NCBI GenBank assembly: GCA_024236055.1 | Contig: JACKLF010000001.1 | Coordinates: 620,001 to 684,000 of the forward strand | Origin: Alphaproteobacteria bacterium | Lineage (GTDB): Bacteria; Pseudomonadota; Alphaproteobacteria; Micropepsales; Micropepsaceae | Length of the DNA stretch: 64,000 nt | Reading direction: 5' to 3' | Shown here: positions 35,950-46,433 of the stretch, piece by piece | Position numbering within the stretch: position 1 is the stretch's first letter | How the letters are laid out: the number at the start of each line of letters is the position of its first letter | Notes under the pieces: model-generated | Told to the model about the DNA's origin: nothing | Seen by the model: the letters and a program-made list of their open reading frames with translations, nothing else | Database searches by the model: none | Translations under genes and position numbers: made by a program

Positions 35950-37526
35950 AAACTGGGCAGTGTGTTGGCGGCCGCCAGCGGCGCCAGCCGTTCGAAAGCG
36001 CGCACCTGGGCGTCGGCCTGGGCGGCCTGGCGCGGTCCCAACTGATGGCGCAGGAAATCGGCCCGCAACTGCGAGGGATGATCGCCCGCCATCGCCGCCA
36101 CCTGATACCATTTCAGCGCCAGCACCGGGTCCTGCTTCACGCCGTCGCCGCGCTCATACAGGACCGCCAGGTCGAAAGCGGAGTCGACATAGCCATGCTC
36201 GGCGGCGCGCGCGAACCAGTGCGCCGCCTTGGCGGCATCCTTCGGCGTTCCCAAGCCCTCGGCATAGGCGATGGCCAAGTTGTGCATCGCCTTGATGTTG
36301 CCCTGGCGCGCGGACGCCGCGAACCAGCGGAAGGCCAGGCCGGGATCGGCCTTCACGCCGGCGCCCTGGCCACCGCCCTGGTGATACAGCGTTCCCATCA
36401 GATACTGGCCCATGGGATTGCCCGCCTTGGCCGCCTGCCCCGCCCAGTTCATCGCCACGCGCGGATCGGCGGACCCGCGCAGATAGGCCAGCGCCAGCCC
36501 AGCCTGGGCCCGTGCATCGCCATGATCGGCGCGTGCCACCATGCGCGCGAAGGCGTCGCCGGAAACCTGGCGATGGCTGATCCCGTTGCCGGACGGCAGC
36601 GGCGCGGACCAGGCCTGTAGCGCCCGGGCCGGTTCGCCCAGCAGCAGCCCGGCACAAATGAAAAGCGCCACAAGCGACAGGCAGCCCAGCAGCAGCCAGT
36701 GCAGCCGCCACCATCTGCGCGGGCGTGCCCTGGGCTTTTCGGCATCGCGGATCGACTGGGCGACCTGGCGGGCGCACTTCAGAAGCTCCGCCATTTCCTC
36801 GCGCGGGACGGATTTTTCCTGCGGCGGGGCGTCCAGCGGCAGCATCAGCGCCGCCTGGCGCGCCAGGGCCTCCGTCACTTCCGGATCCTCGGCGACCGCT
36901 TCGTCCGGCGCCGCATCAATGTCGGGCTCAAGCGCCGGGGCGGCGGTGATCGCAGCTTCCAGGTCGGGCCGCAGCATGGCCCGCATGGTCACGGTGCCCC
37001 CATTGGCGACGCGGAGGCTTTGTGCCTCGCCCGCCACTTCGTCTTCCAGCAGGGCTTGCTTGACCGCCGCCTCGCCCATCAGCAGGCGCACGCGCTCCTC
37101 AAGCCGGGCAATCGTGGCCTCCTGCTCGCGCTGGGTCGCATCGGCGCGTGCCTCCAGCGCGGTCAGCGCCCGTTCGAACACCCGCAGCCGCCGTTCCAGC
37201 CAGGCGTCCGGCATGGCGCCAAAGCTCTGGGCCGGCGCGGGCGCCATGTCCCGGTTCAGATCCGGTGTCGGCTCGGGGGCCGGTTGCGGAACGTCATCAA
37301 TGGCATGATCCGCCGGAGCGGCGTCCGGCGCCGGTGCCGCAGCCGCTTCGTCCAGCGCCGCCATCAGGGCATTGCGGCCGGAAAAATGCGCCCGGAAGAC
37401 CTCGCGTTCGACACCGGCCTTCTGGCAGAGCATGGAGATGGAGAATTTGGGATTGCCGTCCGCAATCAAGGCGGCGGCCGTCTCCAAAAGCCTGGTCCTG
37501 ATGTCCGTGGTCTGTTCTTCGTGCAT
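35946..37526 (-). CDS. TetR-type HTH, coiled coil, membrane helix and Sel1 repeats in one protein
   Basis: 526 residues with an unusual order. Residues 8-55 look like a TetR helix-turn-helix (RTRLLETAAALIADGNPKFSI, LCQKAGVEREVFRAHF). A Pro/Ala linker follows, a coiled coil at about 108-165, a second acidic linker, one membrane helix (275-297), and then four Sel1-type repeats (about 335-485) that should be periplasmic. The second half resembles the Sel1 ends of polarity factors such as PodJ. It may be a membrane-tethered regulator or a localisation factor that kept a DNA-binding domain. No function is proved; the first domain call rests on pattern. Confidence 0.78.
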   Translation of the reverse strand: MHEEQTTDIRTRLLETAAALIADGNPKFSISMLCQKAGVEREVFRAHFSGRNALMAALDEAAAAPAPDAAPADHAIDDVPQPAPEPTPDLNRDMAPAPAQSFGAMPDAWLERRLRVFERALTALEARADATQREQEATIARLEERVRLLMGEAAVKQALLEDEVAGEAQSLRVANGGTVTMRAMLRPDLEAAITAAPALEPDIDAAPDEAVAEDPEVTEALARQAALMLPLDAPPQEKSVPREEMAELLKCARQVAQSIRDAEKPRARPRRWWRLHWLLLGCLSLVALFICAGLLLGEPARALQAWSAPLPSGNGISHRQVSGDAFARMVARADHGDARAQAGLALAYLRGSADPRVAMNWAGQAAKAGNPMGQYLMGTLYHQGGGQGAGVKADPGLAFRWFAASARQGNIKAMHNLAIAYAEGLGTPKDAAKAAHWFARAAEHGYVDSAFDLAVLYERGDGVKQDPVLALKWYQVAAMAGDHPSQLRADFLRHQLGPRQAAQADAQVRAFERLAPLAAANTLPSF

Positions 37527-37731
37527 TGCCGTGCCCCAACAGGCGCGAAGCTACACCCGGCCCCCTTACGAATCCGGTTCCACGATCCTGAAAATTGAAG
37601 GCAATGCCCGCCGGCCGCGCCGGCCTAAAATTCCATGGTTACTGACAGATGAAGGCCCTGCCGCTAGCATCCCGGCCGGCAGGCCACCAGGGCGGCCCGG
37701 AGAACAAAAACATCACAAGGGGAGCGGACAC

Positions 37732-38229
37732 ATGCAGGCACTTGTCGAAAAGATGCTGGGGGATTTCGAAAAAGGTGTGCTGACCCGGCGGCAGTTGGCC
37801 GCCACGCTGGCCGGCCTGGCGGCGGGCGCCGCCCCTGCCGCGGCGCAGCCCAGCCTCAAGGCCGTCAGCCTGAACCATGTCACGGTGCGCGTGCCCGACC
37901 TGCAAAAGACATCGCGCTTCTATCAGGACTTTTTCGGCATGAAGCTGGCCCAGCACTCAAAGACCATTCACATCCTGAGCGTTGGCGACGGCTTTTTTGG
38001 CATCGAGGAAAAGCCCGGCGCACCGGCGCTCGATCACTACGACTTCGGCATCCAGGGCTGGGATGGCAAGGCCATGCGTGCCAAGGTGGCCGCGCATGGC
38101 CTTGCCATCACGCCCGGTTCGCGCGGCGACGACGAATCCTTCAAGTTCAACGATCCCGATGGTTTTGTCGTGCAGGTCAACGGCCCCCGTTATACCGGCC
38201 ATGTCGGCGACGACACCGGAGGGCGCTGA
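37732..38229 (+). CDS. VOC-family (glyoxalase-like) protein with a twin-arginine-like signal
   Basis: 165 residues. The N-terminus has TRRQLAATLAGLAAGAAPAAAQ, a likely Tat signal, then one VOC half (VSLNHVTVRVPDLQKTSRFYQDFFGMKL) and a second half ending in FKFNDPDGFVVQVNG. The metal ligands are probably the early His and the late Asp/Gln, but only one module is present, so a dimer would form the site. CAAGGGGAGCGG lies just upstream. It is divergent from the TetR-Sel1 gene. Confidence 0.8.
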   Translation: MQALVEKMLGDFEKGVLTRRQLAATLAGLAAGAAPAAAQPSLKAVSLNHVTVRVPDLQKTSRFYQDFFGMKLAQHSKTIHILSVGDGFFGIEEKPGAPALDHYDFGIQGWDGKAMRAKVAAHGLAITPGSRGDDESFKFNDPDGFVVQVNGPRYTGHVGDDTGGR

Positions 38230-38250
38230 CACGGATTTCCGTCCCGGCTT

Positions 38251-38281
38251 TTGTTGACACCCACCCATTGTTGACACCCAC
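38251..38281. repeat. Two 14-nt direct repeats upstream of the MBL gene
   Basis: TTGTTGACACCCAC occurs at 38251-38264 and again at 38268-38281, a period of 17 nt. Each copy holds TTGACA, a -35 consensus. They lie 46-76 nt before the next start codon. Confidence 0.8.
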
Positions 38282-38326
38282 AAGGTGCGCAGCGATCCTT
38301 CGCGCGCCCAATTCAGGAGAAACGCC

Positions 38327-39073
38327 ATGACGCCCCGCCTGCTTCGCCTCGCCGGATTCAGCGCCGCCCTTGTCCTGTCATGCGCCGCGCTGCCGGCGGC
38401 GGCCGCACCCGCCCAGACCTTCAACACCGATGCCGGCGCGGTATCGATCACCCCGATCTATCACGCCACCGCGATGATCCAGGCAGGCGGCGACCGCATC
38501 TATATCGATCCGGCCAAGCCGGCGAAGATCGATGGCCTGCCGCCGGGCGACCTGATCCTGATCACCGACATTCACGGCGATCATATGGACCCGGCCGATG
38601 TCACGGCCCTGTCGAAAAGCGGCACGACGGTGATTGCACCGGCCGCGGTGCAAAAGACCGTCGCCCAAGCCAAGGTCCTGGCCAACGGTCAGTCGACCAT
38701 GTGGCATTCCTGGAAGATCACCGCGGTGCCGATGTACAACATCACCCACATGCAGCCGTCGGGCGCGCCCTATCACGACAAGGGCCGCGGCAACGGCTAT
38801 GTGCTGACCTATGGCAACAGGAAATTCTATTTCGCCGGCGATACCGAAGGCACACCGGAAATGCGCGCCTTGAAGGGTATCGACGTGGCCTTCATCCCGA
38901 TGAACCTGCCCTACACCATGACGCCGGAGGAAGCCGCCGAAGCCGTCAAGGCCTTCCACCCCAAGGTGGCGATTCCCTATCACTACAAGGGACAGGACAT
39001 CACCAAGTTCCGCGATGCGCTGGCGGGCAGCGGCATCGAAGTGCGGCTGCTGGACTGGTATCCTTCTAACTGA
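38327..39073 (+). CDS. Exported metallo-beta-lactamase-fold hydrolase (UlaG/YtkL-like)
   Basis: About 248 residues. Signal peptide MTPRLLRLAGFSAALVLSCAALPAAAA. The metal motif is DIHGDHMD at about 85-92, with Asp where the first His of the usual HxHxDH stands, a variant seen in this subgroup. Later NITHMQ, FYFAGDTEG (about 165-175) and IPYHYKG supply further ligands. The substrate is unknown. CAGGAG precedes the ATG at 38327. Confidence 0.85.
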   Translation: MTPRLLRLAGFSAALVLSCAALPAAAAPAQTFNTDAGAVSITPIYHATAMIQAGGDRIYIDPAKPAKIDGLPPGDLILITDIHGDHMDPADVTALSKSGTTVIAPAAVQKTVAQAKVLANGQSTMWHSWKITAVPMYNITHMQPSGAPYHDKGRGNGYVLTYGNRKFYFAGDTEGTPEMRALKGIDVAFIPMNLPYTMTPEEAAEAVKAFHPKVAIPYHYKGQDITKFRDALAGSGIEVRLLDWYPSN

Positions 39074-39145
39074 CCCCCTCAGGCTTTCGCTTCCTGTCGT
39101 CACATGCGGCGCTCCACACCGCATGTTCCTAAGTCGCTACAGCCA

Positions 39146-39182
39146 TCTCCCCCTTCCTGGCGCTAAGCGCCGAAGGGGGAGA
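39146..39182. repeat. Dispersed palindromic element, copy 1
   Basis: An 11-bp perfect outer stem (TCTCCCCCTTC with GAAGGGGGAGA) and an inner GGCGC-TAA-GCGCC stem. It lies between the convergent MBL and beta-barrel genes, followed by GAAAGCCGG. A relative with the same plan lies at 60370-60406. It may double as a terminator. Confidence 0.7.
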
Positions 39183-39204
39183 AAGCCGGTGCGTGAGGCC
39201 CCCC

Positions 39205-39999
39205 TCAGAAATTGCTCCACAGCGACAGGACCAGCCCGCTCTCCTGCAGCGCATTGGTGCCCGCGGGCGAAAAATACGCCCCGCCCTGCAGGGCGAACCG
39301 CGGCGACCAGCGCCAGACATAGGACAGTTGCAGCTTGTGGCTGCGGTAACGCACATAAGGCCGGCGCGCCGCGCCGCTGACCACGTTGAAATTCTGCAGC
39401 ATGACCATTGTGCGCCGGGTCAGCCACAGCCCTGCGGTCAGGTCCAGCACCGTCTCGTCGGGGCGCGGGGCCGACAGCCAGCGTTGCCCCGCCTCGGCAT
39501 TCATAAAACCATCCAGCCCAGCCATTTTGAACGGCGCGCCATATAGCAGGCGCAGCCCTGCCGCCCGCCCGCCAGCGGTACCGTTGGCCGATACGCTGAA
39601 GTTGAAGGCGCCAGCCTGGCGCGCCATCGCCTCGAGCGACAGCGTGTCATAATCCGTCAGCACATTGTCGCCCAGGTGATAGCGAAACCCGCCCTCGAAA
39701 GCGTTGCTGACCGCATCCGACCGGTTCCATGCATCGCGCACATGCACGAAGGCGCTTTCGGTCCGCAGGAACAGGCTCAGCGCATTGCTCCAGCCATACT
39801 CGGTATCGGTCTGCAACAGCGCGCGGCGGAACTGGGTGGGCGTGCCGGCCCTGCTGCCATTGCCGAAACTGTGACGGGCGTCGGTGTAGATCAGGCTGGA
39901 AATCATCTGCCAGCGTCCGGCATCGCGCATCCAGGCCGCCGCATGCGCCGGGCCAACGCCCGCCAGCATGAACAGCATCACAAGCGGAGGCCAGCGCAT
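39205..39999 (-). CDS. Outer-membrane beta-barrel protein next to the glycosyltransferase
   Basis: 264 residues. Signal peptide MRWPPLVMLFMLAGVGPAHAA, then alternating beta-strand sequence ending in aromatic residues (LVLSLWSNF). No named family is evident by eye. It starts 2 nt after the glycosyltransferase stop, so the pair could form an export or assembly unit for a polysaccharide. The role is inferred only from position. Confidence 0.75.
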   Translation of the reverse strand: MRWPPLVMLFMLAGVGPAHAAAWMRDAGRWQMISSLIYTDARHSFGNGSRAGTPTQFRRALLQTDTEYGWSNALSLFLRTESAFVHVRDAWNRSDAVSNAFEGGFRYHLGDNVLTDYDTLSLEAMARQAGAFNFSVSANGTAGGRAAGLRLLYGAPFKMAGLDGFMNAEAGQRWLSAPRPDETVLDLTAGLWLTRRTMVMLQNFNVVSGAARRPYVRYRSHKLQLSYVWRWSPRFALQGGAYFSPAGTNALQESGLVLSLWSNF

Positions 40000-40001
40000 G
40001 G

Positions 40002-41607
40002 TCAGTGCGGCGCCCCGACATGCTCGGTCTTTTCCCAGAAGAAGGGCCGGGTGAAGAGCTGCCACAGGCCGCGATAGCCGGCGGCGGAAATCATCGCCCA
40101 ATAGATCACAACCGTCAGCCCATAGGGCGCCAGCGAACTCCAGCCGCGACGGCGCGGCGACAGCACCGCAAGCCAGGTCAGCAGAAGATTGGAGGCGAGC
40201 AATCCGCTGCCCGCAATCAGCGGGTCCGGCGCCCTGCCCGCATCGGCCAGCAGCAGCCCGGCCAGGAAGGCCAGCCACAAGGGCGGCGTGACCAGCGCAA
40301 AAACCAGCGCGCCGCCGATGAAAAGCTGGAACGACAGAAACCCTGCCAGCCCGGTGCGACGCGCCAGCGCCACCGGGTCGCGCATATGCACCAGCCAGGT
40401 TTGCAGATAGCCCTTCATCCAGCGCGACCGCTGGCGCAGCCACACGTCCAGGCGGGTGGGCGCTTCCTCGAAGGTGGTGGAATCGACCATCGACACGCCA
40501 TAGCCCAACTGCGCCAGGCGGATGCCGATATCGGCATCCTCGGTGACGTTGAAGGCATCCCAGCCGCCGATCGCCCGCAGGATCGCGGTGCGGAAGTGAT
40601 TGGACGTGCCGCCCAGCGGCATGGGCACGCCGATCCGGTCCAGGCCCGGCAGCAGCACATCGAACCACAGGGCGTAATCCAGCGCGAACATGCAGGTGAG
40701 CGGTATTATGGCGCAAACGCCGCGCCTGCAGACAGGCCATGGTGCGCGGGCTTGCCCGGAAGGTGGCCACCGCGCGGCGCAACTGGTCGGGTTCGGGCCG
40801 GTCCTCGGCGTCATAGATCACCAGATATTCGCCGCGCGCGAAGGCCAGCGCAAAGTTGATCGCCTTGGGCTTGGTGCGCGGCCCGCCCGGCGGCACCAGC
40901 ACCAGTTCGAACGGCCCCTCGCCGCTGTCGCATAGGGCGCGCGCGGCGGCGATGGTGTCATGATCATCCGCTTCCAGAACCAGCTTGATGTCCAGCCGGT
41001 CCGGCGGATAGTCCAGCGCGCGCAGCGCCCGCACCAGGCCTGGCAGCACCGCCACCTCGCGGTACAGCGGCACCAGGATGGAATAGAGCGGCAGCGCCGC
41101 CACCGCCGGCTTGACCGGCGGTTTGCGCCCGCTGCCAAGCAGCGCAAGACTGGCGCGGAACAGGCCGCTGGCGGCATAGGCGGCGGAAAGCGCCATCATG
41201 ACCGCGCGGCCGGTGCCCGCCGGATAAAACAGAAAAGTCGCGGCCAGCAGAACCGCGCCAAGCGCAAAGATCACACGTTGTCCGCGGGTCACGACGGTCC
41301 GCGCCGACAGTTCGGGATTGCTGCGCGACAGGCAGAAAATCGCCTCGTCCAGCAGGCCTGCATCGAAGGACGCCTTGACCGCCGCCACCAGTGCGTCGCG
41401 CGACACCGGCCGGATCGGCAGCGCACCGGCATGCGCCTTCAGCCATGCCCTGTTTTCCGCGGACAGGTCGGCACAAAGCAGCGCCCGGGTGCCGTCGGGC
41501 TCGGTTACCGGCAGGAAAAGCCGTGTCAGATAAAGCGCGGGATCGCCCCGCGGCGCGCATGCATCTTCCAACCCCAGCCCCCCGGCAAAGGTTTTGGCAA
41601 CGCGCAA
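40002..41607 (-). CDS. Family 2 glycosyltransferase, membrane bound (one frameshift near 40,690)
   Basis: About 535 residues if repaired. A soluble N-terminal region (about 1-110) is followed by two membrane helices, the GT2 domain (YSILVPLYREVAVLPGLV, KLVLEADDHDTI, YLVIYDAEDRPEPDQL) and, after the frame change, GGTSNHFRTAILRAIGGWDAFNVTEDADIGIRL and RQRSRWMKGYLQTW, the QxxRW-type motif of processive transferases. Several C-terminal helices end the protein. The frame breaks between ACLQAR and MFALDYALWFDV. All catalytic motifs survive, so a sequence error is likely. Confidence 0.85.
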
Positions 41608-41764
41608 ATCCAGACTTGCGCGGGACCGTTTTCTTTTTTGCTACGCAGAACGCCAACTCGCGCGATCGGACGCGCCAGGTTGTATCCGCAACTATGGATC
41701 ATCCGCCGCGCGGGTCAATCCACCGTGGCGGCGAATGGCGCCGAATTGGCGGATATCGCGGATA

Positions 41765-43252
<1,488 letters not shown>

Positions 43253-43380
43253 GGGAGGAAACGCACACGCTTTGGGGGCCCGCCGTCAAGAGACTTAATC
43301 GGCTGTTAACGTCCCGCTGCTAGATGTGTGGTTATTGGCGGCTCATGCGGCCGCAAGGTTTTTGCCAGGGAAACAGTACC

Positions 43381-44478
43381 GTGGGGCTTACCGCACACGA
43401 TATGAGCGACATGAGCCGCCTGGCGCAGCTGGCCATGAACCCGAAGGACGGGGCCAGCCGCGAGGAAATCTACCTGGCCGTCGCCTCGCTTTACCGCATC
43501 CAGGGCACCGGGCTGAACGAGCGCGAACGCCAGCTGATGCGCGAGATTCTGCGCCGCCTGACCCGCGATGTCGAAATGGCGATCCGCATCGCACTGGCCC
43601 AGCGCCTGGCCGAGGATACCACCGCCCCGCACGACCTGATCCTGCTTCTGGTGGATGACACGATCGAAGTCGCCCGCCCGCTGATCCTCAACAGCCCCCT
43701 GCTTTCCGAGTCCGACATGCTGCGGCTGATCGCCAATGCCGGAGACGATCACCAGGAAGCCGTGGCCGGCCGGCCCAACATCGGCGCGCCCGTCACCGCC
43801 GAACTGGTCAAGAGCAATTGCGAGTCGGTGCTGCTGGCGCTGGTTCGCAATGCGACCGCGAAAATTTCGAACGCCAGCTATGAAACGCTGGTCAGCAAGT
43901 CGCGCGCCTTCGCGCGCCTGCAGGAGCCACTGGTGCGCCGGCACGACCTGCCGCCCCAGCTTGCCACCAGCATGTGCGAATGGGTTTCCGACGCGCTGAA
44001 ATCCTATATCAGCACCAACTATCACCTGCCCCAGCGGCGCGTCGACACCGCGCTGAACGAGGCCGCCATCGTCCTCAACAGCGAGCCGCCGCGCCCCAAG
44101 GATCCCCCCGCCGACAGCGCCCAGAAGCTGATCGACAAGCTGGCGGCCAGCGGCCAGTTGAAGGCCGGCTTCCTGATGCGCGTGCTGAGCCAGGGCCAGA
44201 CCGATCTGTTCGACCTGGCGTTTTCGCGCATGCTGGACATGGACCTGCCGCTGTTCCGCAAGGTCTTCTATGAAGAAGGCGCGCGCGCCGTGGCCCTTGG
44301 CTGCCGCGCCGCCGGGATCGACCGCTCGGTCTTTTCGACCGTCTTCAACCTGTCCCGCCAGGGCCGGGGGCGCCACATCACGCTGAGCGAGCAGGAACTG
44401 GCCGACGCCGAAAAGGTGTTCATCGGCTTCAATCGCGAAAGCGCGCAGGACGAACTGCGCCGTATTGTACCCAACTAG
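43381..44478 (+). CDS. DUF2336-family protein
   Basis: About 365 residues, almost entirely helical, with HEAT-like repeats in the first half (LLLVDDTIEVARPLILNSPLLSESDMLRLI is a recurrent kind of segment). This matches alphaproteobacterial DUF2336. No enzyme motif is visible. I prefer the GTG at 43381, with AGGGAA upstream; an ATG at 43402 lacks a ribosome site. It is divergent from glpK, with nadK following 75 nt later. Confidence 0.75.
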   Translation: MGLTAHDMSDMSRLAQLAMNPKDGASREEIYLAVASLYRIQGTGLNERERQLMREILRRLTRDVEMAIRIALAQRLAEDTTAPHDLILLLVDDTIEVARPLILNSPLLSESDMLRLIANAGDDHQEAVAGRPNIGAPVTAELVKSNCESVLLALVRNATAKISNASYETLVSKSRAFARLQEPLVRRHDLPPQLATSMCEWVSDALKSYISTNYHLPQRRVDTALNEAAIVLNSEPPRPKDPPADSAQKLIDKLAASGQLKAGFLMRVLSQGQTDLFDLAFSRMLDMDLPLFRKVFYEEGARAVALGCRAAGIDRSVFSTVFNLSRQGRGRHITLSEQELADAEKVFIGFNRESAQDELRRIVPN

Positions 44479-44553
44479 GCCCAGCCAGCCCCGACATGCC
44501 CCGGCCGCCGCAAGGGCGGACAAGCCGCACCCGGCATGCTATAGGGCGCCGCC

Positions 44554-45306
44554 ATGACCCGATTGCATTTCACCGCAGCCCCCGAAGCCGAAGCGGCCCT
44601 GGCCGCCATGCGCGCCCGTCATCCCGACGCCGGTCCCGATGACGCGGATATCGTCGTGGCGCTGGGTGGCGACGGCTTCATGCTGCAGACCCTGCATGCC
44701 TTCGTCGGCAAGGGAAAGCCGATCTACGGCATGAACCTGGGCTCGGTCGGCTTTCTGATGAACGAATACCGCACCGAGCACCTGCTGACCCGCCTGGCGG
44801 CGGCCGAGGAAGCGGTGATCCACCCCCTCAGGATGCAGGCCCATGGCGCCGATGGCATGACCGAGGCCCTGGCCTTCAACGAGGTGTCGCTTCTGCGCGA
44901 AACCCGCCAGGCCGCCAAGATCCGCATCATGGTGGACGGGCGCGCGCGCATATCCGAACTGATCTGCGACGGCGTCCTGGTGTCCACCCCGGCCGGCTCG
45001 ACCGCCTACAACCTGTCGGCACACGGCCCGATCCTGCCGATCGACGCGGCGCTGCTGGCCCTGACCCCCATCAGCGCCTTCCGGCCCCGGCGCTGGCGTG
45101 GCGCCATCCTGTCGCATCGGGCCACGGTGCGCTTCGAAATCCTGGAAAGCGCCAAGCGGCCGGTCAGCGCCGTGGCGGACGATTTCGAGGTCCGCGATGT
45201 CAGCGCGGTGGACGTGGCCGAGGACCGCAGCATCTCCATGACCATGCTGTACGATGCCGGACACAATCTGGACGAGCGCATCCTGGCCGAGCAGTTCTCG
45301 GACTGA
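44554..45306 (+). CDS. nadK: NAD kinase
   Basis: 250 residues, the short alphaproteobacterial form. It phosphorylates NAD+ to NADP+ with ATP. The diphosphate-binding VALGGDGFML (catalytic Asp40) lies near 36-44, followed by FNEVSLLRET and DGVLVSTPAGSTAYNLSAHGP. All key residues are present. Starts at ATG 44554. Confidence 0.95.
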   Translation: MTRLHFTAAPEAEAALAAMRARHPDAGPDDADIVVALGGDGFMLQTLHAFVGKGKPIYGMNLGSVGFLMNEYRTEHLLTRLAAAEEAVIHPLRMQAHGADGMTEALAFNEVSLLRETRQAAKIRIMVDGRARISELICDGVLVSTPAGSTAYNLSAHGPILPIDAALLALTPISAFRPRRWRGAILSHRATVRFEILESAKRPVSAVADDFEVRDVSAVDVAEDRSISMTMLYDAGHNLDERILAEQFSD

Positions 45307-45330
45307 ACCGTCCCGGACACCCCAAAAACC

Positions 45331-45353
45331 GCCTGAAAGCGGCCCTTTCGGGC
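45331..45353 (+). terminator. Weak stem-loop after nadK
   Basis: GCCTGAAAG pairs with CTTTCGGGC (one G-T pair) around a 5-nt loop, 25 nt after the nadK stop. There is no clear T-run, so termination is uncertain. Confidence 0.4.
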
Positions 45354-45432
45354 CTTGCCTTCACACAGGCTTAACGTCCATTTATCCATAATGAAAATGT
45401 GCGCCCATCCTGTCGGGCGCACGGGGGACGCA

Positions 45433-45942
45433 ATGAGCGGGTATCGCTTTGACCGGCTGAAAGTTCTGGTGGTGGACGACAACGTCCACATGCGCAAGCT
45501 TGTCTCCACGATCCTGCAGGCCTTCGGCGTTCAGCAGGTGTTCGAGGCCGAAAGCGCCGAGCGCGCCTGGCCGCTTCTGCGCGAGAACAACCCGGACGTC
45601 GTCATACTGGACTGGATGATGGAAGGCATGTCGGGGATCGAGCTGACCCGCATGATCCGCACCGATGCCCAGGCGCCCAATCCCTTCGTGCCGGTCATCA
45701 TGCTGACCGGCTATACAAGCGTCGATCATGTGCGCCAGGCGCGCGACGCCGGCGCCAATGAATTCATCGCCAAACCGGTCGCAGCCAAGACCCTGATGTC
45801 GCGCCTGGTGTCGGTGATCGAACATCCCCGCCCCTTTGTGCGCACCAAGATCTATTTCGGCCCCTGCCGCCGGCGGCGGGCCAATGACGAGTATCACGGT
45901 CCCGAACGGCGCGCCGACACCGCGCAGCAGGCAGCGGAGTAA
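45433..45942 (+). CDS. CheY-like single-domain response regulator
   Basis: 169 residues. The receiver domain has the acidic pair Asp15/Asp16 (VLVVDDN), phospho-acceptor Asp60 (VVILDWMMEGMSG), Thr92 (IMLTGY) and Lys114 (FIAKPVA). A basic tail (PCRRRRANDEYHGPERR) follows and no output domain is present. GGGGGA precedes the ATG at 45433. It is followed 5 nt later by an HPt gene, so the two probably form a phosphorelay. No histidine kinase is nearby. Confidence 0.92.
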   Translation: MSGYRFDRLKVLVVDDNVHMRKLVSTILQAFGVQQVFEAESAERAWPLLRENNPDVVILDWMMEGMSGIELTRMIRTDAQAPNPFVPVIMLTGYTSVDHVRQARDAGANEFIAKPVAAKTLMSRLVSVIEHPRPFVRTKIYFGPCRRRRANDEYHGPERRADTAQQAAE

Positions 45943-45947
45943 CGCGC

Positions 45948-46433
45948 ATGGCCCGTCAGCAGCCCATCGAACTGTTCATGCCGCCCAACATGCTCAAGGC
46001 CAAGGTCGGCGGCGGGCTTGGCGGCATCGACATGGGTGCGCTCAAGCGCGCCGAAAGCGCCCTGGAAAATCTCAGCGGCGAGTTTGCCGCCTGGCTGGAC
46101 CAGGATGTCGGGCGGCTGGTGGAAGCGCGCAAGCAGTTTTCCAAGAAACCGGGCGCGGAAAGCCGGGCGGCCCTGCTGCGCGCGGCGCACGACATCAAGG
46201 GCCAGGCCGCGACCTTCAACTCCCCGCTGGTGGCGCGCATTGCCGCCTCGCTGTCGCGGCTGTTGGGCGAGATACCGCCGGGCGGCGACCTGCCGGCCGG
46301 GCTGGTGGATGCCCATGTCCAGGCCGTGCAGGTGATCCATCGCCAGAACATCACGGACGTCAAAAATCCAATGGCCCAGACATTGTGCGCCGAACTGGAC
46401 GCCAAGGTCAGCGAGATGCTGGCAAAAGCCTAG
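45948..46433 (+). CDS. Histidine phosphotransfer (HPt)-domain protein
   Basis: 161 residues. The phosphotransfer histidine is His81 in AAHDIKGQAATF, the HPt signature, within a four-helix bundle (about 35-155). The first 30 residues are a Gly-rich leader (KVGGGLGGIDMG). It is the partner of the preceding receiver protein by gene order, moving phosphate from a distant hybrid kinase. Its stop codon overlaps the stop of the SLT gene on the other strand. Confidence 0.85.
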   Translation: MARQQPIELFMPPNMLKAKVGGGLGGIDMGALKRAESALENLSGEFAAWLDQDVGRLVEARKQFSKKPGAESRAALLRAAHDIKGQAATFNSPLVARIAASLSRLLGEIPPGGDLPAGLVDAHVQAVQVIHRQNITDVKNPMAQTLCAELDAKVSEMLAKA

